Positions 1 to 9,324 of a stretch of 24,901 nucleotides of DNA are shown here, one piece after another (positions within the stretch are counted from its first letter, which is position 1; each line of letters starts with the position of its first letter). This stretch comes from Chara braunii (taxonomy: Eukaryota > Streptophyta > Charophyceae > Charales > Characeae): assembly GCA_003427395.1 (NCBI GenBank), contig BFEA01000217.1, forward strand, positions 374,891-399,791, given 5' to 3'. The notes under the pieces are model-generated. The model ran no database searches, was not told the DNA's origin, and saw only the letters and a program-made list of their open reading frames with translations. Position numbers and translations under genes: made by a program.

Positions 1-18
1 TTTTTTTTTTTTTTTTTT
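1..18. repeat. Poly-T tract at window start
   Basis: Eighteen consecutive T residues open the window. It could be the poly-A tail of a retroposed sequence on the minus strand, or a simple repeat cut by the window edge. Nothing upstream is available to decide. Confidence 0.9.
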
Positions 19-249
19 ACGGGGCACGGCGTGACTGCCATTTTCCGACGAGAGTTCCGCATGACGGTGGGACGTGCGGCGCGGCAGTGGAGGTTCTTTT
101 TTACGGTGCTGAAAGGTTTTTTGTTGTGGTGCGGCGTATGCTTTCAAGTTTCTTGGTGAAGGTTTGCTACCATTGGTGTGTACGGCAGCAACAACGTGAC
201 ATGGTCGCGGTTGACGGCATGCGACGGTACGAAATCTGAGCGCAACAGG

Positions 250-600
250 CGGGTTTATTTTTTTAAGCGGCATATGAGATAAATGTTTTGTCGTTGGAAC
301 TACCCAACACTTGCGGCAGTGGGACCGGACTACTTGGGACTGCCTGGATTCAGTTGGGACTGACGTGGGACGCGGGCAGTTATTTGCGGCAGTCTTTACG
401 CATGCGGTTTTGAGATTCGGCACCGGTTTTATTTTATTTTTTAAGTGTGGCGGAAACGGTTTTCGACTCAATAGTCATTCGACAAAGTGTTTGACAACAT
501 GGGATCACCTGGAACTACGTGGGACCATCTGGGACCGCTTAGGACCAGTTGGGACTGACGTGGCACCAGATTGAGTGTTTTTCTGGGACGCGTGCGGCTC
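250..600. repeat. Degenerate GGGAC-rich direct repeat
   Basis: The 18-mer CAGTTGGGACTGACGTGG occurs exactly at 351-368 and again at 546-563, 195 bp apart. Each copy is preceded by a T/A-rich run ending in TTTTTTAAG (about 258 and 436) and by clustered TGGGAC words. The region reads as two diverged copies of a ~195-bp unit. A small ORF lies over it (311-574, +), but its residues simply mirror the repeat (GTDVGRGQ and GTDVAPD), so I do not call a gene. Confidence 0.65.
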
Positions 601-1860
601 GCCGTTTTCATGCTTGGGTTATCGCCGGTGAGGCGTGCGAGTAAGCGGTGGTTTGATCAGAAATTTCCTTGAGACTACATCTTTCGGCGGCACACACGGC
701 TTGTTGGTTGACTTTCTTGAGTGAGCCAGGGCGCTTCTTCGGTACCACTCCACTCAAGGTCAGTGGACGACTTAGACTCCCTTCACACCTGTGTGCACCC
801 ACGCATTGCTTGACCCTTATTCTTTGAATGTTCAGGACAAAAGGTTGAGTGGAGTTGTGGGCGTCATGCATGAGTGAAAATATGGGTCTGGCGTGAGTAG
901 TGAGACTTTGTTTGTCTTCTTTTGATTGTGTTGTCTGCGTGGTGTGCAGGTGAGTAAAAATACTATGTATAAAAGTGGGACAAAATACTATTTGATAAAA
1001 TGATGGAGAATTTTTGCCTCCTTACCATTTTCCTTTCGTCGGTGAGTTGGGTGAACTTACTTGCTATTTCTGAAGGATAATCGATGGGTGCCGTGAGAAA
1101 AAGAATTTTGAAAAGCAGAAAGAGAATCAAAGCATAGTGAATTTAACTTTTCCCGAGCATTGACCGCCTCTATTCTGAATGACCTTATCTGCCTATACCT
1201 GTCCAAATGATTCTCATGCTTTATCCCTTTTGATTTCCCTTTGCTTAAGTTACCCTGAACTTAGGAAAAATGGGAACAATTGAAAGTTACTTATAGTGGA
1301 CACATGTTCTCTTTCCAGGAAGCATCTGGGGCGGGGGTTCGTTGCTTCAGGAGCCGACCCTGTTATTGACCCAGAGTGGACCGTTCTACGGGGGGGTACT
1401 TTGCCGATTCTGTGGAGACGGCCCGACTTCTGAGATCCGAGTTTTGTGCTCGGGCGAGGAGGAGTACCCCAGACCACTTCCTAAAGGGAGAGGCATGCAA
1501 CACTTTAAGCAATGCCCCTGATCAAGTAGCATGTCATCCAATAAGATTGAGAAAGCATGGAGACAGGTGTGAGCGTGTCGAATTTTGAGTCGGCGGTAGG
1601 TGGAATTAATGACTTTGGCAACGCGTCTCATCAAGTCAAATTTAAGGCAGTCGATTACCTTGTCGGCGACATCTATGTTATTGTCGAAAAACCAACCCCT
1701 TGTTGGCGGTTGTATGATTGTTTTGTGGAGTTCGACCTGAGATGGTCGGATTGTTTTTTTTTTAATCTTGTGTGATTAGATATATTGTATGATGATTGAA
1801 TTTTTTCAGTTATCATTTCAGATTGAGTATTTGATGTTTTAACTTTCGTTTGACTTCATG
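600..1860. other. No gene recognised; two weak coding-like stretches
   Basis: GC-mixed sequence without a recognisable domain. The best coding-like reading is 1557-1775 (+), whose middle part (SNFESAVGGINDFGNASHQV and on) has ordinary protein composition, but it runs into a T-rich 3' end and lacks any family resemblance. A second weak ORF is 608-871 (-). Either could be an exon fragment of a larger gene; neither can be supported from sequence alone. Confidence 0.3.
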
Positions 1861-2366
1861 TCTAAGGGACTAGGATTAAGTTGAGGGTTTCACGCTTGGT
1901 TGAGACCGTCCTAGTCGACCGACGTTCGCTTCGTACTTAGGAGATCAGCGCCCTAGGAACGAACGACGTTCGAGTCCACTTGGCGTTAACCAAGCGTATC
2001 TATACTAGGGTGAACGAGCAAACGCCCTCGGCTGACCTACCTCTGCAATTGCATCTAAAAGTTTTCGTACGTGGGTTAGTAGCTCGATAGGGACACACCC
2101 CTAAGGGTGGTGACAGCCCCTTAGGGAAGGAAAGCTTATGCCCTGCGGGAACCTATCCTGTTGTAGGGGACCGTGGGGTGTACAACTGGCGCACCCGGCT
2201 AGAGCGGCAAAGGGACGACGCGACCATGACCGTCTCAGCGGCTCGTCGGATGTGTTTGCGCCGTTCTTAAGTTGTCTCTTGTTATGTTTTATTTTACTCA
2301 TGCGTGACAAGACCGGGAGGGTTCTCGCCTCTTCGCGAGAAAAGGCGGGGGCCGATGCGCTCGATA
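1861..2366 (+). repeat. Structured dispersed repeat R1 (partner at 12003-12530)
   Basis: Shares an ordered series of words with 12003-12530: GGGACTAGGATT, TAGTCGACCGACG (1912-1924), GGTGACAGC, CCTATC..GT.GTAGGGG, AC(A/G)ACTGGCG, and CCGATGCGCTCGATA (2352-2366). It is rich in inverted repeats. CGCTTGGTT (1893-1901) pairs with AACCAAGCG (1988-1996) around an 86-nt interior. CCCTAAGGG (2099-2107) pairs with CCCTTAGGG (2118-2126). Strands 2137-2148 and 2171-2182 pair if G-T wobbles are allowed. No reading frame is conserved. It could be a solo long terminal repeat, a structured non-coding repeat or the end of a larger element. The family is not recognised. Confidence 0.65.
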
Positions 2367-2379
2367 CCGTGACGACGGT

Positions 2380-3688
2380 GGGAAGCTGACGACGGTGGAC
2401 AGGATGGCAGTGGCAGTAGTTGTTACCACGGTCCTATTCCGTTGTCAGATGTAGAGGACGACGGTGAGAATGAAAGAGCAGATCCACGCGTGGAGGACGA
2501 AGGTGATGAAGTGCACGGCGGTGGAAGGGTTGGCACCGCCGTCATCTGTGATGTCATCGTTCACGTGTACTTCGCCTTGGGTTGCGGAGTTCTTCCCAGA
2601 GCAACGCCCAGGTGGTGGATGAAAATAAGGCAGGGCGGGGCGTGGGAGGATCTGCGGCAATGTGATGACGCAACAAAGTACTTTCGGGACAAGCTGCACA
2701 TGTCGCCACGTGTCTTCCGGGAGAGTGCGGAAGCTTTGTCGCTCTTCATGCAGCAGCGTGTGATGTTCTACAGGGAACCGCTGCAGCCTGATCAGATCGT
2801 CGTGTATGCGTTGTATTGGTGGGCGTTGGGGGAGACATACCTGAGTAACACGTGTAACTTCGGCATCGGCAGAACATCAGGTTTGGTGGCGGTGCGGGAT
2901 GTCACTGCGGCGTTGCTGACAATCCACCGTGAGAAGATATCATGGGGCGGGGGTGCGCAAGTCCGTTATCCTCTCTGCTTACGCTGGCAAGGGGTTCCCC
3001 AACTGCCTTGGGTGCATCGACTGCACTCATATCTACATCGACAAGCTGGAAAACACCCTTGACTATAACTACTACGATTGGAAACGATGTTCCTCGATCA
3101 TCACGCAGGTTGTCGTCGATCTGAACTTGTGTGTGTTGGGTGTCTTCGTCGGCTATCCTGGAAGCTGCCATGACGTGAGGATCATCACCTGTCGAGTCTA
3201 TGGGCGCGTGCAGAGGGTGGGGAACTTTTCACGGGACGACCTGTGATCCTGCCATTCGGCGTCTAGATGAACGGCTACCTGCTGGGCGACAATGGTTACC
3301 CACCGTTCGAATGGATAGTTGTTCCATATGGCTGCATTACTAGTCACCCGTCGGAGATGCGGTTTCACAACAAGCAGAACACCGCAAGGGGGGGCAGTTG
3401 AGAGGGTTTCGTCAAACGGAAGGGTATGTGGAGGTTGTTCCTGCGGTAGCACAAGACAAATATGGAGACGTTGCCGGAGTAATTTGTCGCTGTTTGCATT
3501 GTCCACAGCCTGCTCATCGACATCGGCATCTCGTTTGATGAAATTTTGTCGTGGGAGGTGGATGTGAACGGAGTGTGCTGTTAAGTGGATATCAGAATTC
3601 AGCGTCCCTTGAGGTTGGTATGCATGAAGAGCTCGACAGGAGATGCGCTAATTCAAAGGGACGCGCCGAGAGGATGGGTGGCCTCTGA
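2380..3688 (+). pseudogene. PIF/Harbinger (HARBI1-like) DDE transposase, decayed
   Basis: The family encodes the nuclease that cuts and joins PIF/Harbinger DNA transposons, acting in the nucleus with a Myb/SANT-like partner. The reading runs in frame through an acidic N-terminus (SDVEDDGENE) and a helical domain (RWWMKIRQGG, KLHMSPRVFRESAEALS) to about 2945. It then shifts at a G-rich run into GVRKSV..GCIDCTHIYID, with first catalytic Asp at 3019-3021, followed by GYPGSCHDVR. Another shift near 3187 leads to LLGDNGYPPFEW, second Asp at 3288-3290. A further shift gives GAVERV, the family Glu at 3400-3402, followed after another shift by KGMWRLFLR and the tail AERMGGL with a stop at 3686-3688. 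In-frame stops lie at 3264, 3447, 3480 and 3582. All DDE residues survive, but across three frames, so it cannot make active enzyme. No ATG start is evident; the first in-frame stop upstream is near 2367. Terminal inverted repeats were not found. Confidence 0.9.
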
Positions 3689-4774
3689 CAACGATCGACA
3701 AGGGTGTGATTGCGACAACGGATCTGTAGGCGAAGTTTGTTCATACAGTCTGTATTCATAGCGTCGTGTGTTGATCTTGTCGGATCGGGGTGCTGGATGT
3801 TCGTGATCGCACGTCGTCGCCAGTGTTGTTGTTTGTATCATCGTGTGGGTAGTGTGTTGCCTCTACATAGTGGACATTCAGTCTTGTGTGGGTATCATGG
3901 GACGCGAGGACCCACGTACGTGTCATGGGGTGCCGTTTTCTGGTAGATAATCGTCACAACCATGTGTCGTCGGTTGGTTAGTTTTCTTCGATGTATTTGG
4001 AGATTTCATCGTTTTGAATTCCGCACATGGCATTTGACCCTTCTGTGGGCAATAAAGTTGTGTTTAAGACATCTGATTAACGAACGTTTCTTGCACAGTA
4101 CGGTCAGTTGGTTTTTTGGACGCTCTGTCATGTTGTGCTTTCTTTTCCAGAGAGTGGGTGCCGAAATGTTATTTGATGTTCTTCAATGTTCAAAATTTTC
4201 AATGTTGTTCGATGTTCAACGTTCATTGTTCTATGCAAGTTCTTATTCTGTGTTGTGGTGGAAGACGTGATGACATTGTGTTGGGGGTTGATGTGCTTCC
4301 CAAACATGCATGTGCGTCATCTTGTTTGTGTTTGTGTGCATGTTTTCTCGAAAAGTTCATGCGTGATTTAGAGCAGCAACAACTTCTGATTTTGTGTCTA
4401 TCAGTGCGAATATCCTTACAAGGGTATCCGCCCTAGTTTTTGTAAGCGGCAAGAAATAAGTTTGGTTTAAAGTTTAAGTATATCGCACAAGGCGCGGTTG
4501 TATCTGTGGTTTACGATGATTGAATGGTTGACTAGAGTAGAGAGTGTTGGGGCTCGCAGACTGAAGATGCGCATGATTTCTCTTCTTATTGATGACTGTG
4601 AAGTCGGCGTTGGTTGTCGGCCAAGATTTTATTTTTTTATTAAATTAGGATTAAAAAGATTTTGTCTTTTAATTGGTGCGCTTGCCTTGTGACATGTGAG
4701 TACGTCGGAGGACGGCATCGACGATAATGCGACTTTGAAGCGTGTTAGTAGATCCACGCGTCACGCAGTACCCG
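3689..4774. other. No gene; T/G-rich sequence
   Basis: No domain is recognised on either strand. Around 4170-4235 the words GATGTTC and TTCAATGTTC recur, a short degenerate repeat that explains the overlapping small ORFs. One AATAAA lies near 4050, 3' of the Harbinger remnant, but nothing ties it to a transcript. Confidence 0.5.
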
Positions 4775-4784
4775 CTTATATAAG
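4775..4784 (+). promoter_or_regulatory. TATA-like palindrome CTTATATAAG
   Basis: A perfect 10-bp palindrome containing TATATAA, preceded by GC-rich sequence. It lies about 325 bp ahead of the decayed coding block starting at 5100, with a plausible 5' leader between. It could be the core promoter of the element remnant at 5100-7204. Only the motif and its position support this. Confidence 0.35.
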
Positions 4785-4914
4785 TGTCAGCTAATGCTAG
4801 ACCTAGCCTTGGGCCTAGCACTATCATTGGTTACAGCGTCGGACTTCCATGAAGGAGCTTCAAGGATCGAGATCGAGCGGCGATGACGCGGGGATATTAG
4901 AGTAGGGCGAAGGG

Positions 4915-4954
4915 ACCAAGGGGTTGAGGGCCCGAAGGGGCTAACCCCTTTGGT
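4915..4954. other. Inverted repeat / hairpin in the presumed leader
   Basis: ACCAAGGGGTT (4915-4925) is the reverse complement of AACCCCTTTGGT (4943-4954), apart from one extra T. This gives an 11-bp stem with one bulge around a 17-nt loop. It is followed by a T-rich, AT-rich stretch (4988-5090) that resembles the end of a plant intron, with CAG at 5081-5083. Confidence 0.5.
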
Positions 4955-5099
4955 TTTGCAATCGGCGACGTCGGGATGGTACTAATGGTTTTTTTTCCCT
5001 CGTCCATCGTTGTTTTACGATTAAAATTTTTTAAAAATATTTTATTATTTTTTTTCTTATTATTATTATTTCTATGATCCAGCATTTTTTGACTCGGAC

Positions 5100-5935
5100 A
5101 TGACGCTTGATTTAGAGGCCGTCACGGCGGTGGAGGACCTTGAGCACGCGCCTCTTTTGGCTGGCCACTTGGACTTTTGCGAGTTCAGAATGATGGCAAA
5201 ATTTATTTATCCTGCCAATCTTGAAACGCAGACGAGGAATTCAACGTGCATGAGAGTCGGTCGGCGACTCAGCCCTCAAGGAGGAAGAGACCTAAGCTCT
5301 TTGCGGATGTAACGCCTACCAACCACGAGTCTGTTGTGAGAGTTTTGGGTGTGAGCATGCCCACTGGGATCCGAAAGAAGCAGGTTGTGCCTGAGCTGGG
5401 TGGCCCAGGGCACCGTGGATAAGGCCGCAGCGGTACTGTTGGTCTGGGCTATGCACGTGGAACCCTCCTTCGTTTCAGTCTTTAAAGTTCACATTTGAGT
5501 ATTTGCTACTACCACCGGGATCTGCGCTAGGCCCACGTCGAGGCCTTGCTGCAGGGCCAGACCCTCGGCTCTGCGACAGGCTGTCTGTGCGAGAATTGCC
5601 TCTTGAGGGTCTGAAGTGGTGGCAAGTCCCTTTGGGCATAGCGGGCAGGAGGGCGCTGTCGTGGAGGCCCACAGTGATACTGCTTTGCAAATGGTCAGTT
5701 GGAACTGGACATAGGGCAGAAGAGTCGGTCCAATCAGCAGTCGGTTCCCTCGAAGTTTCCCCTCCAGATAACAGAGCCCGTCTTGTTGGTCTTCTGTCGG
5801 AATCGAAGATGGAGGCGGAAGACCGCCCGGACTGTCTAGCGGCTGCCCTACCTACGAGGCACCTCAGAGGAAAGCGGAGCCGCCTACTAACTTGCTGCGT
5901 TAGTAAGGAAAATGTGAACTTGAATGTGGTATCGT
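5100..5935 (+). pseudogene. Decayed coding block, unknown family (part 1)
   Basis: Starts at an ATG (MTLDLEAVTAVEDLEHAPLL). It changes frame near 5230 into EFNVHESRSATQPSRRKRPK, which contains a basic RRKRPK cluster like a nuclear localisation signal, and continues to GHRG with a stop at 5420-5422. One frame over, KAAAVLLVWAMHVEPSFVSV continues directly, with stops at 5496 and near 5597. After a last shift the open stretch LEGLKWWQVPLGIAGRRALS runs to about 5935. The pieces line up end to end in order, as expected of one ancestral ORF of about 280 codons with three or so indels. I do not recognise the family. It may be a retroelement or DNA-transposon accessory protein; the next block at 6593 could belong to the same element. 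Confidence 0.55.
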
Positions 5936-5970
5936 GCCGGATGCATCCGACAATGAAGATGGTGGGGTGA

Positions 5971-6592
5971 TGAACCGGGGCACAACGGAGGGGGGATATC
6001 TCTTGTAATACCTCACGGAAACGAACAAAGGAAGGTAGTAGATAGGGTTTTTGTTGCAGAGCGAATCCACAAGAGAGTTTAGAATGACGAAAGGATTACT
6101 GTAAACTTGGAGAGAGGTAAGCGGAGGAAATAGTGCACGAAGATGGAGAAGAAAGTGGTGATGGTGAATTGAAAATTATATAGTTTACTCGATTCGTAGT
6201 GGAATCGAGCAAACCAAGATGCAAAGCAGAGGTTCGAGAGTCAGGCGAATCGAATAATAAGGTTAGTTTTAGGGCTAAGTTAGTAAGTTAGGAGGTTAGT
6301 AGAAAAATTAGTGCGCGGAGATATGGTGGAAGGCGGGAAGGAGAAGAGGAAAACGGGCATGTCATACTCATTCATGAATAGATTTGTGTAAGGAAAGATA
6401 AGTTTTGGGGGGTTTGGACCATCGCGAATCCGATGGTGGTGTCGGATTTCGCATTGGTATCGAGGTTTTGCAGTTGTGCGGGTCGCAGGGCTGTGTGAGG
6501 AAAAAAAAACTATGAGAGGGGGAATGAACCCATCCGCATTTTAGCGGAAGATTTATTCCAGTTTTATTCAGGTCAATCGATGAAAGTAGTCG
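5971..6592. other. Non-coding gap between two decayed coding blocks
   Basis: Purine-rich (A/G) sequence with many short stop-bounded frames. It could be a decayed intron or non-coding interior of the element, with an A9 run near 6502. Nothing else can be supported. Confidence 0.4.
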
Positions 6593-7204
6593 TTGTTCCC
6601 GTTTGTGTGCTTAACTAGAAGAGCAGAGTACACTTTCACAAATCTAACGAAGGAGTCGTTTGATTTGCCCATCCTATCGGTGAAGACAGCATTAGGCGAC
6701 TACGAGATCGGAGACTTGCTTGCTAATCTGTTTGCGGTCAAACTGGCTGTCGAACCGAAGCAGCAAAGAAAAATCGTGAGGCTGAGGCCCGAGGGCTCAC
6801 CTGGTGGGCTGGCGATGCGAGATGAGCTGGAAGTTGGGTTGTACGTGAGGGCTGCAAGATCGCCAACAGACGTGCAAGTGGACGTGGGACTCCCCCCAAG
6901 TTATGGAGTTGTTAACTCATGTTGAGCTACGTAGGTACGCCTGCTGTCACTCACAGTTAGGAGAGCAACTAGAAAGTGCTGCTATGACCAGTAAGGTAAG
7001 CAGACGAGACAACTATGTCGAGTTCCACGGCCTGATCGCTCCTTACAGTTAGAAAGGGCATCAGGGGGGAAGAACTTCACCTGCAACCCAAAAGAGTCAC
7101 GCCTGCTGCGACTTGGGAACGTACCGGTTATAGCCAGCGTGGTGTCCTTCCTACCGACTAAGGAGCAAGAGGCGAGACTGCAAATTTACCTGCCTGCTGA
7201 ATAA
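6593..7204 (+). pseudogene. Decayed coding block, unknown beta-rich protein (part 2)
   Basis: An open stretch to 6925 reads AEYTFTNLTKESFDLPILSV, then KTALGDYEIGDLLANLFAVK and LPPSYGVVNSC. It has alternating hydrophobic and polar residues typical of beta strands. One frame over it goes on as GEQLESAAMTSKVSRRDNYV and EFHGLIAPYS to a stop at 7050-7052. After another shift NFTCNPKESRLLRLGNVPVI and SVVSFLPTKEQEARLQIYLP end in a natural-looking stop at 7202-7204. About 200 codons are covered with two frameshifts and one internal stop. No start codon is clear: the annotated beginning is only the first open codon, so the block may be the 3' exon of a larger gene. Family not recognised. The mixture of intact phrases and small indels indicates an old, formerly translated sequence rather than chance ORFs. 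Confidence 0.6.
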
Positions 7205-7885
7205 AGTAGCATGGTTCCGGTTGCGGATTAGATACACACTAGATACTGACGGTGGTCTTCATGGTCGCCATCTGCATACACTTTGGCCGATACTGTTGAT
7301 TGCATAGCCAGATAAGGCTCGTTGTTGTTTTACCTCACTGCAAGTAAGGATTGTACTAGTTAAGTCATAGACGGGTTTTTGAACTGTGGCCAGTACATTT
7401 CAAGGTCCTCTCTTGCGAGTTGAGTCAGTCCCTCTTTTGTATCTCGAGCGTATGAAACCTCTCCTTCTCCTTTCTTACTCTAAATTTAGGGTGTGGCTAC
7501 GAGAGGAAGGCGGCAGGCGGGATTGCAACTTGTAGGACCGGATCAAGACTCTGTGGGGTGTCTGCCCGCCCACCGATTGCGGGAGCTCTGCCAGAACTCA
7601 GGAGGAGTTATAGAGGCAGGAAACTGACAGATATACCTCGTTCGATTTGTATGAACCCACTATACCATTGTTTGACTACCTCCCTCTCGATTGACTGTTG
7701 TATGTGTGTGTTCCTCTATGACTTTATTTTCTTTTCAGAACTCAATCAGACTGAATGAAAGGAACGTGTGTGAGTGAAACTTAAGTTTCTTCTTTATTTT
7801 GATTGGAAACAAATTGAGGGATGAACTGGGGGAATGTGGGAGGAAGACAATTTGCATGCGTTTGAGTAGGTCAACCAAAGACTGG
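7205..7885. other. No gene recognised
   Basis: Unremarkable sequence. A 66-codon ORF (7558-7758, +) starts with plausible composition (PELRRSYRGRKLTDIPRSIC) and then becomes Cys/Phe-rich. It might be an exon fragment ending at a GT near 7701, but no family is visible. Confidence 0.35.
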
Positions 7886-8608
7886 GCATTGTTTCTAAGC
7901 AAAATGGTCTGGTTGCTGTATTTATTTCTGAGGGTTTGTCTGACTGATCTTTGGGACTAAGCATTGTTTCTAAGCAGAATTGTTTGATATGTCTGTTTCT
8001 TTTGGGGTTTTTGACTGAAGTTGGGCTAAGGGATCCAACGTCATGCTTTGAGTGATTTGGGATAGGTTGAACATTGTTTCTAAGCAGAATGGTTCAGCTT
8101 CTTATTTTATTTTTGAGGGAGGATTTTTTGTGAAAAGCTAAGCATTGTTTCTAAGCAGAATGGTTCAGCTTCTTATTTTATTTTCGAGGGAGGATTTTTT
8201 GTGAAAAGCTAAGCATTGTTTCTAAGCAAAATGGTTTAGCTTAAAATCACACACATAATAATAAACTGAGTGTAACAGAAAATACTTTATTTATATTTGC
8301 TATAGTCTAACGCTAAGTCATATATCACTAAGAAGAGAAGGGAAACAACAGAAAATAACTGGAAGTAATCCTGGCAAGTTGAGCATTGTTTCTAAGCCGA
8401 ATGGTTCAGTCCCCTACCCATATTTTCATTTCTTTCTGAGAACAAAATCAGAAAATATTAAATATTGGATATTAAACAGTTCAGGGCGACTCGAGATTGT
8501 TTCTAAGCAGAATGGTCTAGTCATATGCCCAAAGAAGAGAAAAGTAGTTGTGCAACCTATTCGTGTATATCCTAAGGCATGCTATACATTTTTTATAAGC
8601 AGAATGGT
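7886..8608 (+). repeat. Array of eight ~23-nt motifs with uneven spacing
   Basis: The core ATTGTTTCTAAGCAGAATGG, usually preceded by GC or AGC, occurs with few changes at 7886-7908, 7961-7983, 8071-8093, 8142-8164, 8213-8235, 8383-8405, 8494-8516 and 8586-8608. Start-to-start distances are 75, 110, 71, 71, 170, 111 and 92. Copies 3 to 5 are an almost exact 71-bp tandem, including the spacer (TCAGCTTCTTATTTTATTTT and on). Elsewhere the spacers are unrelated while the motif is preserved. Most copies continue with (T)TC(T)AG. A 77-codon ORF at 8379-8612 merely reads two copies in frame (IVSKPNG, IVSKQNG). No cas-like or other partner gene is present and the organism looks eukaryotic, so this is not called CRISPR. 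Confidence 0.85.
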
Positions 8609-8837
8609 CTAGCACCATGCCATATGTAAGTTGGGTATAAGGGATAAATCATCTGAGGGTTTAATGAATTATCTTATGTGAATGGACTTGGGGGATGGTG
8701 AGGGTACTTACCAATGTGGTTTGACCTTGCATATGACTGAGTGAGATTACTACTTACAACAGAAAAAATCACACGATAAATGAAAGTTGAAAAAACATTC
8801 CATAAAAAAAACAAATCCTTCACATTTGTAAATTATC
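8609..8837. other. No gene; AT-rich sequence
   Basis: AT-rich, no recognisable coding or RNA signal. It bridges the motif array and the long inverted repeat. Confidence 0.4.
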
Positions 8838-9191
8838 ATTCCAATGTTCGTCCAATTCTTAAATTTTCAGTTTTATTTGATAAGTTTTCATCTAAACATG
8901 AGTTTTCCCTTCCAACTACATTTATTTGTTCAAGATGGAATGGAAGTCTGGACGAGTTTATGAAATGTTTTAATTAAATTTTTATTTCACTACAACAAAT
9001 ATCTTCTAATTTAGATTGGATTAACCTATCAATGACTAAAAATCCTTCCTTAGAATGACAGTCCAATTAAAATATTTAATGAACTCATCCAGATTTTCAT
9101 TCCATCTCTAGCATGCAGTCCAAATAAGAAGGGATACCCTATTCTCGGAATGAAAGTTTGCAAGTAAGATGAAAAATTTTAAAATTGGAAT
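8838..9191. repeat. Long imperfect inverted repeat (foldback/MITE-like)
   Basis: The best-matched arms are 8933-8975 and the reverse complement of 9065-9107: 43 nt with six mismatches, beginning AGATGGAATG and ending TTTTAATT. The separating loop is 89 nt. Weaker similarity continues outward on both sides (TTAAATTTT..CATC..TCCCTTC) to the octamer ATTCCAAT at 8838-8845. That octamer is mirrored by ATTGGAAT at 9184-9191, where the hAT-type element is inserted. It is non-coding and AT-rich. It may be a foldback element or an old MITE; its own target duplication was not resolved. Confidence 0.65.
9184..9191. repeat. Left target-site duplication ATTGGAAT
   Basis: Identical to 9951-9958 and immediately outside the CAGGG terminus of the hAT-type element. 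Eight base pairs is the length made by hAT transposases. Confidence 0.9.
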
Positions 9192-9293
9192 CAGGGTTGT
9201 CGACGTTCGGGACGGACCGAACGCCCGAACCCAAACGCCCGAACGTACGGGACCCCTTCGGAAGGTGTTCGGCCGTTCGAATCGAACGCGGGC

Positions 9294-9324
<31 letters not shown>

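Noticed and set aside
2942-3062. Extension of the first transposase ORF past 2945
   Set aside because: The family motif GCIDCTHI is in another frame; the extension is out-of-frame read-through after an indel.
7886-8608. CRISPR array
   Set aside because: Repeats are separated by uneven spacers up to about 147 nt, the copies vary, no cas genes are near, and the rest of the window is eukaryotic in character.
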